A stretch of DNA of 64,000 nt from contig NZ_LT976853.1 in assembly GCF_900249755.1 (NCBI RefSeq), positions 222,011-286,010 on the forward strand, given 5' to 3'. Origin of the DNA: Cupriavidus taiwanensis. Its GTDB lineage: Bacteria; Pseudomonadota; Gammaproteobacteria; Burkholderiales; Burkholderiaceae. Of this stretch, positions 8,480 to 18,556 are shown piece by piece (the stretch's first letter is position 1; every line of letters starts with the position of its first letter). The position numbers were made by a program, and so were the translations under genes. Under the pieces are notes generated by a model. That model saw only the letters and a list, made by a program, of their open reading frames with translations, made no database searches and was not told the origin of the DNA.

Positions 8480-8675
8480 CGACGTTCAGCAAAAGTCCAA
8501 GAACAGTCCCGGCCAGCCCTCGCCGCGCCGGACAGGAGACAAGCCCGGTGCCCGCGCGATTGCGCGCGCGCCCGGCCCGCATCCCGTCCCGCAACGCCAG
8601 GCTCGCCGGAACGCCCGGGTCGGATCGCGGCAGCCGTGCAGGCAAGCGATCACCGGTATTACCAAGGAGACCGCC

Positions 8676-9644
8676 ATGCGCCGTACCTATTTCCGCTTCG
8701 CCCATGCCGTGATGGCATCCGCCACCCTTGCCGCCGCTGCCGTGGCCGCGCCTGCGTTCGCGATGGACAACGTCAAGGTCATGATCGGCGCCAATCCCGG
8801 CGGCGGCTTCGACCAGACCGGCCGCTCGCTGGGCGCCGCGATGATTGCCGCGGGCCAGGCCAAGGCCGCTTCGTACGACAACAAGGGCGGCGCCGGCGGC
8901 ACCATCGCGCTGACCCAGTTCGTCAACACCGACAAGGGCAATCCCAATGCGCTGATGGTGGTGGGCGCGGTGATGGTCGGCGCGATCGAGACCAACAAGC
9001 CGCCGGTCACGCTGAAGAACGCTACCCCGATCGCGCGCCTGTTCGCCGACACCATGGTCATCACCGTGCCGGCCAGCTCGCCGATCAAGTCGGTCAAGGA
9101 CCTGACCACGCAGCTGAAGGCCAACCCGGGCAGCGTCAGCTGGGGCGGCGGCTCCAAGGGCTCGATCGACCATATCCTGGCCGGACTGGTCGCCAAGGAA
9201 AGCGGCGTCGACCCGAAGAAGGTCAACTACGTGCCGTTCCAGGGCGGCGGCGAAGCCTCGGCCTCGATCATGGGCGGTCACGTGACGGTGGGCATCGCCG
9301 GCGTGTCGGAGTTCCTGCCGTTTATCAAGAGCGGCAAGATGCGCGCGCTGGCGGTCACCTCCAAGGACCGTGTCGCCGATATCCCGACGCTGAAGGAGCA
9401 AGGCGTCAACGTCGAGATCTATAACTGGCGCGGCGTGTACGGCGCGCCGGGCACCACGCCGGAACAGCGCAAGGCCATGATCGATGCGGTGGTCAAGGCC
9501 ACCGAGAGCAAGGCCTGGAAGGAGACGCTGCAGAAGAACGACTGGACCCCGTTCCTGCTGACCGGCGACGAGTTCGGCAAGTTCGTCGACAGCGAATCGG
9601 TCCGCCTGGGCGGCACGCTGCGCGAACTGGGCGTGGCCAAGTAA
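8676..9644 (+). CDS. tctC: Bug-family tricarboxylate-binding periplasmic protein (TctC)
   Basis: 322 residues with a cleavable Sec signal (ending ...AAPAFA). The mature protein has the two-lobed Bug/TctC fold: an N-terminal VKVMIGANPGGGFDQTGR loop, YDNKGGAGGTIA, an SWGGGSKGSIDHI stretch and VPFQGGGEA. These proteins bind carboxylates such as citrate in the periplasm. It is the first gene of tctC-tctB-tctA, so it is the receptor of that transporter and not an orphan Bug protein. A good AAGGAG lies just before the start. The ligand cannot be told from the sequence; the GGGFDQTGR loop differs from the usual PGGxxD form in Bug paralogues. Confidence 0.9.
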   Translation: MRRTYFRFAHAVMASATLAAAAVAAPAFAMDNVKVMIGANPGGGFDQTGRSLGAAMIAAGQAKAASYDNKGGAGGTIALTQFVNTDKGNPNALMVVGAVMVGAIETNKPPVTLKNATPIARLFADTMVITVPASSPIKSVKDLTTQLKANPGSVSWGGGSKGSIDHILAGLVAKESGVDPKKVNYVPFQGGGEASASIMGGHVTVGIAGVSEFLPFIKSGKMRALAVTSKDRVADIPTLKEQGVNVEIYNWRGVYGAPGTTPEQRKAMIDAVVKATESKAWKETLQKNDWTPFLLTGDEFGKFVDSESVRLGGTLRELGVAK

Positions 9645-9756
9645 CACGGCTGGCGCGCCGGCTTCGGCCCCCGCAATACGGCCTTAACGCACCCTCTAGC
9701 TTTACCTGTCGTGCCTGCCGACGCCGCCGGTGATCCCGGCGGCCGGAAACACGGCG

Positions 9757-9812
9757 CGGGGCCCGGTGTCCACCTGCGATACCGAAGACAACAACATTGT
9801 CACCGGGCCCCG
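9757..9812. terminator. Long stem-loop between tctC and tctB
   Basis: CGGGGCCCGGTG (9757-9768) pairs perfectly with CACCGGGCCCCG (9801-9812) across a 32-nt loop. No U-run follows. It lies in the 244-bp gap between tctC and tctB. It probably stabilises the tctC message or lowers read-through, so that the binding protein is made in excess of the membrane subunits. Confidence 0.5.
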
Positions 9813-9888
9813 CCGCCGCGCGGGCAGCATCCGCCAGCGTCGCGCATGCCAGCCCCCGCGGCTGGGCGACCATGGCCAAGGAGTCTCC

Positions 9889-10362
9889 ATGAAACCCTCG
9901 CACCTCGCCATCGGCATTGCCGTGCTGGCGCTCTCGCTGTTCTTCTTCCTCGGGCTGTCCGGTATTTCGGGCGACGAGGGCTATGCCGGCCTGTCGCCGC
10001 GCTTCGTGCCCACGCTGGTGGCGGTCGGCCTGGCCGTATGCGGCGCGCTGCTGACCTGGCAGGGCGTGCGCGGCGGTTTCCGCAACATGCCGGAAGAGGA
10101 TGCCGAGCTGCCCAACGCGCCGCACAACTTCGGCGGCTTCCTGTGGGTCGCCGCGGGCCTGGTGCTGAACATGGCGCTGATCGGCACGCTCGGCTTCGTG
10201 CTGGCATCGACGCTGCTGATGGTGTGCGTGGCGCGCGGCTACGGCAGCCGCCGCATCGTGCGCGACGCGATCATCGGGCTGTGCATCACGGTGCCGATGT
10301 GGGCGCTGTTCGAATTCCTGCTCGGCATCAACCTGCCGCTGCTGCCCATCGCCGGCTTCTGA
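9889..10362 (+). CDS. tctB: Tripartite tricarboxylate transporter small membrane subunit (TctB)
   Basis: 157 residues with four hydrophobic segments (about 8-25, 40-60, 85-103 and 125-150), the topology of TctB. It supports the large subunit TctA in secondary, ion-driven uptake of the ligand delivered by TctC. ATG 9889 was chosen because AAGGAG precedes it and the peptide starts [15 protein letters not shown]; an upstream extension would be hydrophilic and unlike the family. tctA follows after 28 bp with its own AAGGAG. Confidence 0.88.
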   Translation: MKPSHLAIGIAVLALSLFFFLGLSGISGDEGYAGLSPRFVPTLVAVGLAVCGALLTWQGVRGGFRNMPEEDAELPNAPHNFGGFLWVAAGLVLNMALIGTLGFVLASTLLMVCVARGYGSRRIVRDAIIGLCITVPMWALFEFLLGINLPLLPIAGF

Positions 10363-10390
10363 GCCCGCCCGTCCCGCAAGGAGTCTTCGC

Positions 10391-11905
<1,515 letters not shown>

Positions 11906-12019
11906 TCCGCGTTAGCATGCGGTAGTCTCTCCCGGGGCCCGGCGCCAGCGCGCGCGGGCCTCTTGCTTTTCCTCCGTCAAAAACAACAAGCGCCGGCGCC
12001 CGCGCCAGGCCGCTGCCTC

Positions 12020-13078
12020 ATGTCTCTTGCCGCCAACCGCTGGCCGGCCGCGGTGCCCACGCTGGCACTGGGGCTGGCCGCCGCCCTGCTCTGCACCCTG
12101 CTCAATACCCCGCTGCCGTGGATGATCGGCCCGCTGCTGGCCGTGGCCGCCGCGCGCATGTGGGGCGCCGACCTGCGCGCGCCGGCGCAGGCGCGCAATG
12201 CCGGCCAATGGGTCATCGGCGCCTCGCTCGGGCTGTATTTCACGCCGGACGTGGTGGCGCGGCTGGTGGAATACCTGCCGTACATCGTCGCCGGCTCGCT
12301 GTTCGCGCTGGCGCTGGGCGTGGGCGGCGCGCTGCTGCTGCGGCGGACCACCGGGGTCGCGTTCAAGACCGCGTTTTTCTCCACCGCGATCGGCGGCGCC
12401 TCGGAGATGGCCAACCTGGCCGAGCGCAACGGCGCGCGCATCGACCAGGTCGCGGCGGCGCATTCGCTGCGCGTGCTGATGGTGGTGGTGACGGTGCCGG
12501 CGATCTTCCAGTACGGCGGCATCCATGGGCTCGATCCGTATATCCCAGGACCGCGCGTGGTCAGCGCGCCCGGGCTGGTGGCGCTGGTGGCGATCACGCT
12601 GGGGGTGGCGCTGCTGGTGAAGCGGCTGAACATGCCCAACCCGTTCGTGATCGGCACGCTGCTGGCCGCGGCGGTGCTGACCGCGTGCGGGATCGAGCTG
12701 TCGGCCATCCCCACCTGGATGAGCCGGGCCGGCCAGCTGCTGATCGGGGTGTCGCTGGGGGTGCGCTTCTCGCGCGAGTTCCTGCACACCGCGCCGCGCT
12801 TCCTGTCGGGCGTGGCGCTGTACACCGTGCTGGCGCTGGTGGTGTCGGCGCTGTTCGGGTGGGGGCTGTCGGCGCTGTCGGGCGCGCACCCGGCCACGGT
12901 GATCCTGGGCACGACGCCGGGCGGCATCGCCGAGATGTGCATCACCGCCAAGGTGCTGGAGGTGGGGGTGCCGCTGGTGACCGCCTTCCACGTGATCCGG
13001 ATGGCGTTCGTGGTGCTGGCCACCGGGCCCCTGTATCATTGCCTCAAACATCGCGTCGCGCCGGAGGAGACGGAATAG
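12020..13078 (+). CDS. AbrB-family (COG3180) membrane protein
   Basis: 352 residues, about ten helices arranged as two similar halves, each containing a P-W-M-I-G-P-type motif (LPWMIGPLLAVAAARM near residue 32, and PNPFVIGTLLAAAVLT in the second half) and a GTTPGGIAEM motif near residue 295. The family (Pfam AbrB, often labelled ammonia monooxygenase or putative regulator) is an uncharacterised transporter-like family despite its name. ATG 12020 starts at the first family-conserved residues; a longer reading from TTG 11963 has no support. Its position after tctCBA suggests a link to carboxylate transport. Confidence 0.82.
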   Translation: MSLAANRWPAAVPTLALGLAAALLCTLLNTPLPWMIGPLLAVAAARMWGADLRAPAQARNAGQWVIGASLGLYFTPDVVARLVEYLPYIVAGSLFALALGVGGALLLRRTTGVAFKTAFFSTAIGGASEMANLAERNGARIDQVAAAHSLRVLMVVVTVPAIFQYGGIHGLDPYIPGPRVVSAPGLVALVAITLGVALLVKRLNMPNPFVIGTLLAAAVLTACGIELSAIPTWMSRAGQLLIGVSLGVRFSREFLHTAPRFLSGVALYTVLALVVSALFGWGLSALSGAHPATVILGTTPGGIAEMCITAKVLEVGVPLVTAFHVIRMAFVVLATGPLYHCLKHRVAPEETE

Positions 13079-13150
13079 CGGTCCGCCACAGGACCGCCAT
13101 TCGACCACCATTCGACCGCCATGGCGCGGCCAGCCAGAACAAGGAGCCTC

Positions 13151-13564
13151 ATGCCCGAAGCCCTGACCCTTGCCGACATCGACGCCACGCTCGAGCGCGT
13201 GCTGGCGCCGTGGGTGCGCCAGCTCGGCCTGCGCGCCGAAGCGGTCGATGCCCAGGGCGTGACGCTGCGCCTCCCTTTCAGCGAATCGTTCCGCCATGCG
13301 GGCGGCGTGGTCTGCGGCCAGGTGCTGATGTCCGCCGCCGATACCGCCATGATCATCGCCGTGGCCAGCGCGCTGGGCGAGTTCCGGCCGATGACCACGG
13401 TGACGCTGACCACCAACTTCATGCGCCCGGTGATCGACGGCGACGTGCTGGTGCGCGCCAACGTGCTGCGGCTGGGCAAGACCGTGGTGTTCGGCGAGAT
13501 CGAGCTGACCGGCACCGACGGCAAGCTGGCGGTGCAGGCCACCACCACCTACGCGCTGCTCTGA
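13151..13564 (+). CDS. PaaI-type hotdog-fold thioesterase
   Basis: 137 residues with a single hotdog domain. SFRHAGGVVCGQVLMSAADTA carries the HxGGxxxG..D pattern of the PaaI/4-hydroxybenzoyl-CoA thioesterase group, followed by TTVTLTTNFMRPV. It should hydrolyse an acyl-CoA in the cytoplasm. Start ATG 13151 has AAGGAG 10 bp upstream. The patatin-like gene follows after 15 bp, so the two are probably co-transcribed. Substrate unknown. Confidence 0.85.
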   Translation: MPEALTLADIDATLERVLAPWVRQLGLRAEAVDAQGVTLRLPFSESFRHAGGVVCGQVLMSAADTAMIIAVASALGEFRPMTTVTLTTNFMRPVIDGDVLVRANVLRLGKTVVFGEIELTGTDGKLAVQATTTYALL

Positions 13565-13579
13565 CGCGCGCCAGATCCC

Positions 13580-14476
13580 ATGCCTTGCGGCCACGCCCAT
13601 CCCTTCGACCAGGTCGTCTTTGCCGGCGGCGGCAACCGCTGCTGGTGGCAGGCGGGCTGGTGGGACACGGTCGCGCCCGAACTGCAGCTGCGCCCGCGCG
13701 TGATCGCCGCGATCTCGGCCGGCGCGGCCACTGCCTGCATGGTCTATGCGCACGACTCGCACCAGACCATGGACTACTACCGCGCGGTGCTGGCCAGCAA
13801 CCGCCGCAACGCCTACTGGGGCAACCTGCTGCGCAACGAGCGCGTGTTCCCGCACTACGGCATCTACCGCACCGCGCTGCTGAGCATCTTTGCCGACGGG
13901 CGCCTCGCGCAGCTGCAGCAGGCGCCCGAGATCCGCATCGGCGTGGCGCATATCCCGCGCTGGAGCGGTCCGCGCCTGGCGGTGGCCGCGGGCCTGCTGG
14001 CCTACAACATCGACAAGCACGTGCTCAAGACGCTGCACCCGCGGCTGGGGCGCAAGCTGGGCTTCCGCCCCGAGTTCGTGCGCGCGCAGGACTGCGCCTC
14101 GGCCGACCAGCTGGCCGACCTGCTGCTGCAGTCGGCGTCGACGCCACCGTTCACGCCGGTGCTGCGCCGCGACGGCCGCCCGGTGCTGGACGGCGGGCTG
14201 GTCGACAACGTGCCGGTCGACGCGCTCGATGCCGCGCCCGGCAATGTGCTGGTGCTGGTCACGCGGCTGTACCCGCGCCCGCGCCGTTTCGTGCTCGAAC
14301 AAGGCGGCCAGCGCCGCCTGTACCTGCAGCCTTCGCAGCGCGTGCCGATCTCGAGCTGGGACTACACCCGGCCCGATGCCATGACGCACGCCTATGAACT
14401 GGGCCGCCGCGACGGGGAAACTTTCCTGCGCGAGTGGCCGTCGATCCTGAATACCGAACTGCGGCCCGCTGCCTAG
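13580..14476 (+). CDS. Patatin-like phospholipase
   Basis: 298 residues. Elements of the patatin catalytic dyad are present: the glycine-rich oxyanion loop FAGGGNRCWW (about 14-23), the nucleophile elbow AISAGA (Ser about 49, with Ala in place of the first Gly of GxSxG), and the Asp motif LDGGLVDNVPVD (about 201-212). It probably hydrolyses acyl esters of lipids at the inner face of the membrane. No signal peptide is seen. The unusual elbow and the NRCWWQAG helix start make substrate prediction unsafe. It sits between the thioesterase and gor. Confidence 0.78.
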   Translation: MPCGHAHPFDQVVFAGGGNRCWWQAGWWDTVAPELQLRPRVIAAISAGAATACMVYAHDSHQTMDYYRAVLASNRRNAYWGNLLRNERVFPHYGIYRTALLSIFADGRLAQLQQAPEIRIGVAHIPRWSGPRLAVAAGLLAYNIDKHVLKTLHPRLGRKLGFRPEFVRAQDCASADQLADLLLQSASTPPFTPVLRRDGRPVLDGGLVDNVPVDALDAAPGNVLVLVTRLYPRPRRFVLEQGGQRRLYLQPSQRVPISSWDYTRPDAMTHAYELGRRDGETFLREWPSILNTELRPAA

Positions 14477-14543
14477 TTTCCGTTGTGCCGGCGCTGGCCT
14501 GATGATTGTCGATGCGGCCCGCGTGCCGCGACAGGAGGCATGG

Positions 14544-16031
14544 ATGAGCAAGCGCCAGACAACCGTATCCACCCCGCAGCAGGCCAGCGCGCCGCGGCGC
14601 GCGCGCGAGGTCAGCGCGGCGCCACCGGTGCAGCAGGTGCCGCGCGCGCGCCGCGGCCGCGCCCGGCGCCAGGACAAGCTGCGCGAGGCCGACCTGGTGG
14701 TGATCGGCGGCGGCTCGGCCGGCGTGGCCTGCGCACGGCGCGCGGCGGCGCACGGCGCGCGCGTGATCCTGGTCGAGCGCGACGCCATCGGCGGCACCTG
14801 CGTCAACCGCGGCTGCGTGCCCAAGAAGATGCTGTCGTACGGCGCCTCGTGGTCGGCCATCCTGTCGGGGTGCCTGTCGCATACCGGCGGGCACGAGGAC
14901 TGGCGCGATGCCATCGTGCGCGTCAACGCCGAGGTCGCGCGGCTGAACGTGGGCTACACCCAGCGCCTGACCGAGTCCGGCGTCGAAGTGCTGCAGGGCG
15001 AGGCGCGGGTCACCGGCGCCGAGGAAGTCTGCATCGGCGACGAGACCATCCATGCGCACCGCATCCTGATCGCCACCGGCGCGCGCCCGCGCACGCTCGA
15101 CGTGCCCGGCGGCGACCTGGCCGCCAGCTCCGACGACGTCTTCACCTGGCAGAGCCTGCCCGCGTCGGTCGCCGTCATCGGCGGCGGCTATATCGGCGTG
15201 GAGCAGGCCTCGATCCTGTCGCGCTATGGCGTCAAGGTCGACCTGATCGTCGCCGGCGACCGGCTGCTGCCGCATTTCGACCACGACATCGGCGCCGCGC
15301 TGGCCGACGCGCTGACCGCGCGCGGCGTGCGGCTGCACCTGAACGCGCGCGTGCACCTGCTGAGCCAGGCCAACGGCGCGGTCGAAGTCTGCTACCAGCC
15401 TACCAACGACCCGGGCCGCGCCGGCCAGACCGAGTCCGTGCGCGCGCAGGCGGCGCTGGCGGCGATCGGGCGCATCTCCAATGTGCAGGGCCTGGGTCTG
15501 GAAGCGCTGGGCGTGGCCTTCGGCGAGCGCGGCGGCATCCGCGTCGACCGCCAGTTCCGCAGCAACGTGCGCAGCATCTATGCGCTGGGCGATGCTATCG
15601 ACGGCCTGCACCTGACCCCGGTGGCGACCGCGCAGGGCCGCTGGCTGGCCGACCGCCTGTTCGGGCGGCGCGGCGAACGCGCGGATTTCGATTTCGTCCC
15701 CACCGCGGTGTTCTGCGAGCCCGCCATCGGCGCGGTGGGGCTGACCGAGGCCCAGGCCATCGAGGCGGCCGGCAAGCCCGAGCGCATCCGTACCGTGATC
15801 AAGCGCTTTGTCTCGCTGGAGCATCGCTTTGCCGGCACGCCGCACCAGTCGGTGTTCAAGCTGGTGCTCAACGCGCGCAGCGGGCGCGTGCTGGGCGCGC
15901 ACCTGATGGACAACGCCGCGCCGGAGATCGTGCAGACGCTGGCGGTGGCGTTGAGGCTGGGGGTGCGCGAGTCGCACTTGCAGACGACGGTGCAGGTGCA
16001 TCCCACGGTGGCGGAAGAATTGTTCGGGTAG
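14544..16031 (+). CDS. gor: Glutathione reductase-like pyridine nucleotide-disulfide oxidoreductase
   Basis: 495 residues. It has the FAD motif DLVVIGGGSAGVACARRAA, the redox-active disulfide CVNRGCVPKK (Cys86/Cys91), the NAD(P)H motif AVIGGGYIGVEQAS, and the dimer-interface end HPTVAEELFG with the catalytic His. The first 50 residues are an extra Arg/Ala-rich tail not found in E. coli Gor. ATG 14544 follows AGGAGG at 14533-14538; a start at 14502 would add 14 residues. The enzyme reduces glutathione disulfide, or a related disulfide, with NADPH in the cytoplasm. The gene converges with the two-component system, separated by repeats. Confidence 0.85.
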   Translation: MSKRQTTVSTPQQASAPRRAREVSAAPPVQQVPRARRGRARRQDKLREADLVVIGGGSAGVACARRAAAHGARVILVERDAIGGTCVNRGCVPKKMLSYGASWSAILSGCLSHTGGHEDWRDAIVRVNAEVARLNVGYTQRLTESGVEVLQGEARVTGAEEVCIGDETIHAHRILIATGARPRTLDVPGGDLAASSDDVFTWQSLPASVAVIGGGYIGVEQASILSRYGVKVDLIVAGDRLLPHFDHDIGAALADALTARGVRLHLNARVHLLSQANGAVEVCYQPTNDPGRAGQTESVRAQAALAAIGRISNVQGLGLEALGVAFGERGGIRVDRQFRSNVRSIYALGDAIDGLHLTPVATAQGRWLADRLFGRRGERADFDFVPTAVFCEPAIGAVGLTEAQAIEAAGKPERIRTVIKRFVSLEHRFAGTPHQSVFKLVLNARSGRVLGAHLMDNAAPEIVQTLAVALRLGVRESHLQTTVQVHPTVAEELFG

Positions 16032-16061
16032 CGCGTTTCGCCACGCGCCCGGTTTTCTCAC

Positions 16062-16081
16062 CTCTCCCGCTTGCGGGAGAG
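16062..16081. repeat. Solitary family-B hairpin (CTCTCCCGC/GCGGGAGAG)
   Basis: A perfect 9-bp-arm palindrome identical to the outer hairpins of family B, 30 bp after the gor stop. Only one half of the usual pair is present. It may serve as a stability element or terminator for gor. Confidence 0.7.
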
Positions 16082-16087
16082 TAGCCC

Positions 16088-16212
16088 GCACGCTGGCCAT
16101 GCCGACTTGCTCACAGTCACCGACACGTCGTCCCCGCGTAGGCGGGGACCCAGTGTCTTTGAAGCGCAAGTGCTTCTCAAAGTCGCTGGGTTCCCGCTTT
16201 CGCGGGAATGCC
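16088..16212. repeat. REPIN-like palindromic repeat, family A, copy 2
   Basis: Same element as at 8.2 kb but in the opposite orientation. The conserved palindrome spans 16126-16212 and the shared flank (CTGGCCATGCCGACTTGCTC) spans 16088 onward. It lies between the convergent gor and sensor kinase genes, a typical REPIN position. No gene occurs in 16032-16241. Confidence 0.85.
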
Positions 16213-16241
16213 GGTGGCCTTTGATTTGTTGGTGGCACTGA

Positions 16242-17705
16242 CTACCCGCCAACCGGCAACCTCAACACCGCCCGCACCCCGGTGCCCTGCGCCCCCTCCC
16301 CCAACTCCACCGTCCCCCCGAACCGCGCCGCCATCTCCCGCGAAATCGCCAGCCCCAGCCCCGAGCCGGGCTGCGCATTCCCCACCCGCCGGTAGAACCG
16401 CGCAAAGACCTTCTCGCGTTCTTCAGCCGGGATGCCGGGCCCATCGTCCTCGACCACCAGGCAGGCGTGATCGCCCGCACGCGTCGCCGACAGCGTGATG
16501 CGGCTGCCGCGCGGCGAGTACTGGATCGCGTTGTGGACCAGGTTGGCGAGCGCCTCGCGCAGCAGCGCGGGATCGGCGCGCACCGGCAGCGCCAGCCCCG
16601 GCACCGGCTCCCAGCCGAAGTCCTGCTGCTTGCCGCGTGCCAGCGGCAGGTAGTCCAGCGCCACCTGCTCGGCGACGGTGACGGCGTCGATCAGGTCGAG
16701 GCCTTCGCCGGCCTCGCCGGGCTGCGCGGCGTCGCCGTGGTGCTGGCGTACCCGCGCCAGCGCCAGCAGCTGGTTGGTCAGCCGCGCGGCCTGCTCCAGC
16801 TGGGTGACGATGCCGCCCACGGCTTCGCCGGCGGCCGCGCGCGCGGCTTCGGGGTCGGGGGCGGGGGCGTTGAGCTGGCGCTGGGCGTACTCGGCCTGGG
16901 TCTTGAGGATGGCCAGCGGCGTGCGCAGCTGGTGCGCGGCATCGGCGATGAACTGCGCCTGCGACTGCGCCATCGCGGCCGAGCGCGACACATGCAGGTT
17001 GACCGCATCGACCAGCGGGCGCACCTCGGCGGGCACGCGCTCGAACGCGAGCGGGGTCAGGTCCTCGGGCGAGCGCGCCTCGACGTCGTCGCGCACGCGC
17101 GCCAGCGGGCGCAGCACGTAGCTGACGCCAAGCACCAGGATGGCGGCGCTCAGCACGATCAGCAGCAGGTCGCGCGCCAGCGCGCTGCGCCACACCGAGC
17201 CGATCAATGCGCTGCGCGGCTCGGCGGTTTCGGCCACCTGGATGATCACGCGCATGCGCGCGTCGGGCCGGTACACCGGCCGCGCCATCGCGGCAATGCG
17301 CACCGCCTCGCCCCGGTATTCGGCGTCGTAGAAGCGCGGCTGGTTGTTGACCAGCGGGCCGCGCGGCAGCGGCAGGTCGTTGTAGCCGGTCACGGTCTCG
17401 ACCTGGCCGGCGCGCTCGGTCGAGACGCGGTAGAACACATGGGTCTGCGCCGCGGTCTCGAAGATCTCCATGGCGGCGTCGGGCAGCGTCAGCTGGACGT
17501 TGTCGCCGGCCATGCCGATGGCATTGTCGATGGCTCGGATCGAGCCGTAGAGCGAGCGGTCGTAGGCGGTGTTGGCGGCGTCGCGCAGGGTGCCGTAGGT
17601 CAGCCAGGTGTCGATCGCCATCATCGCGGCGAGTGCAGGCAGCAGCAGCAACAGCAGTTGCCGGCGCAGGCTGCCGCGGCGCCACAGCAGCACCGGGTGC
17701 CGCAT
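16242..17705 (-). CDS. TctE-like sensor histidine kinase
   Basis: 487 residues. Two membrane helices (about 15-35 and 180-198) enclose a periplasmic sensor domain of the 2CSK_N/TctE type. HAMP-like sequence follows, then the H-box AHQLRTPLAIL (His258), N-box NLVHNAIQYSP, and G boxes DDGPGIP and GSGLGLAI. It phosphorylates the response regulator whose gene lies immediately upstream (1 bp between regulator stop and kinase start). Relatives sense tri- or dicarboxylates. The tctCBA operon is 4 kb away on the other side of gor, and an ABC binding protein is divergently encoded next door, so either may be a target. Confidence 0.88.
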   Translation of the reverse strand: MRHPVLLWRRGSLRRQLLLLLLPALAAMMAIDTWLTYGTLRDAANTAYDRSLYGSIRAIDNAIGMAGDNVQLTLPDAAMEIFETAAQTHVFYRVSTERAGQVETVTGYNDLPLPRGPLVNNQPRFYDAEYRGEAVRIAAMARPVYRPDARMRVIIQVAETAEPRSALIGSVWRSALARDLLLIVLSAAILVLGVSYVLRPLARVRDDVEARSPEDLTPLAFERVPAEVRPLVDAVNLHVSRSAAMAQSQAQFIADAAHQLRTPLAILKTQAEYAQRQLNAPAPDPEAARAAAGEAVGGIVTQLEQAARLTNQLLALARVRQHHGDAAQPGEAGEGLDLIDAVTVAEQVALDYLPLARGKQQDFGWEPVPGLALPVRADPALLREALANLVHNAIQYSPRGSRITLSATRAGDHACLVVEDDGPGIPAEEREKVFARFYRRVGNAQPGSGLGLAISREMAARFGGTVELGEGAQGTGVRAVLRLPVGG

Positions 17706-17706
17706 C

Positions 17707-18381
17707 TCAGCCCTTCGCCTCCGGCTCCAGCAGGTAGCCGAAGCCGCGCAGCGTGACGATGGTGACCCCGTGCCCGGCCAGCTTCTTGCGCAGCCGGTAG
17801 ACCAGCACCTCGATCGCATCGGGCGAGACGTCGGCGTCGAGCGAGAACACCTTGTCGAGCAGCTGCGCCTTGGTCAGCGGCTGGCCGCTGCGGGCCAGCA
17901 GTGCGCCCAGCAGGGTCGATTCGCGCGGCGTCAGCGCCAGCGGCGCGCCGCCCAGCGTGAAGCTGCGGGTCTCGCCGTCGAATACCAGCGTGCCGCACTG
18001 CAGGCGCGGATGCGCGCGCCCGCGGCTGCGGCGGATCAGCGCCAGCAGCCGGGCTTCCAGCTCGGCGATGGCAAAGGGCTTGGGCAGGTAGTCGTCGGCG
18101 CCCAGGTTCAGGCCGCGCACGCGCTCGTCCAGCGTGTCCTGCGCGGTCAGGATCAGCACCGGGGTGCGGTCGTCGCGCGCGCGCATCGACTTGAGCACGG
18201 CCAGCCCGTCCTTGCCGGGCAGGCGCAGGTCGAGCAGCACGGCGTCGTATTCCTCGGCCTGCAAGCGTGCCTCGGCCTGCAGGCCGTCGGCGACGTGCTC
18301 GATCACAAAGCCGCCCTGCTCCAGCGCGCGGGCCACCCAGCGTGCCAGTTCGACTTCATCCTCCACCAGCAGGATGCGCAT
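17707..18381 (-). CDS. OmpR/PhoB-family response regulator (TctD/QseB-like)
   Basis: 224 residues. The receiver domain has phospho-acceptor Asp51 (LLDLRLPGKDG), the acidic pair VEDE at the N-terminus, Thr79 region TA and Lys101 (DDYLPKPF). A winged-helix DNA-binding domain follows (TPRESTLLGALL to VYRLRKKL and TLRGFGYLL). It is the first gene of the two-gene regulator-kinase operon. The 175-bp region shared with the divergent binding-protein gene is its likely control region. Confidence 0.92.
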   Translation of the reverse strand: MRILLVEDEVELARWVARALEQGGFVIEHVADGLQAEARLQAEEYDAVLLDLRLPGKDGLAVLKSMRARDDRTPVLILTAQDTLDERVRGLNLGADDYLPKPFAIAELEARLLALIRRSRGRAHPRLQCGTLVFDGETRSFTLGGAPLALTPRESTLLGALLARSGQPLTKAQLLDKVFSLDADVSPDAIEVLVYRLRKKLAGHGVTIVTLRGFGYLLEPEAKG

Positions 18382-18486
18382 GCCGGTCTCCTCCTGTGCC
18401 GGTTCGGTCCATGTTCGGTCGCAGCCGCGCAAAACGCCCGGAAAAACCGGGGGCCGCACCGATGGAGCGCGCCCGCCGCGGGCGCC

Positions 18487-18492
18487 TATAAT
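18487..18492 (+). promoter_or_regulatory. Candidate -10 box for the ABC binding-protein gene
   Basis: A perfect TATAAT stands 65 bp before the GTG start in an otherwise very GC-rich region. No good -35 hexamer is found 16-18 bp upstream, which would fit an activator-dependent promoter, for example one using the divergent response regulator. Confidence 0.4.
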
Positions 18493-18556
18493 ACCCTCGC
18501 CCCGCCGGTCCCGGCGCGCGCAACGCTTCCACCGGCAGATCCCTCCGTCCCGCATC

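Noticed and set aside
16062..16212. Short palindromes near gor as a CRISPR array
   Set aside because: There are no regularly spaced identical repeats with unique spacers; they are REPIN halves.
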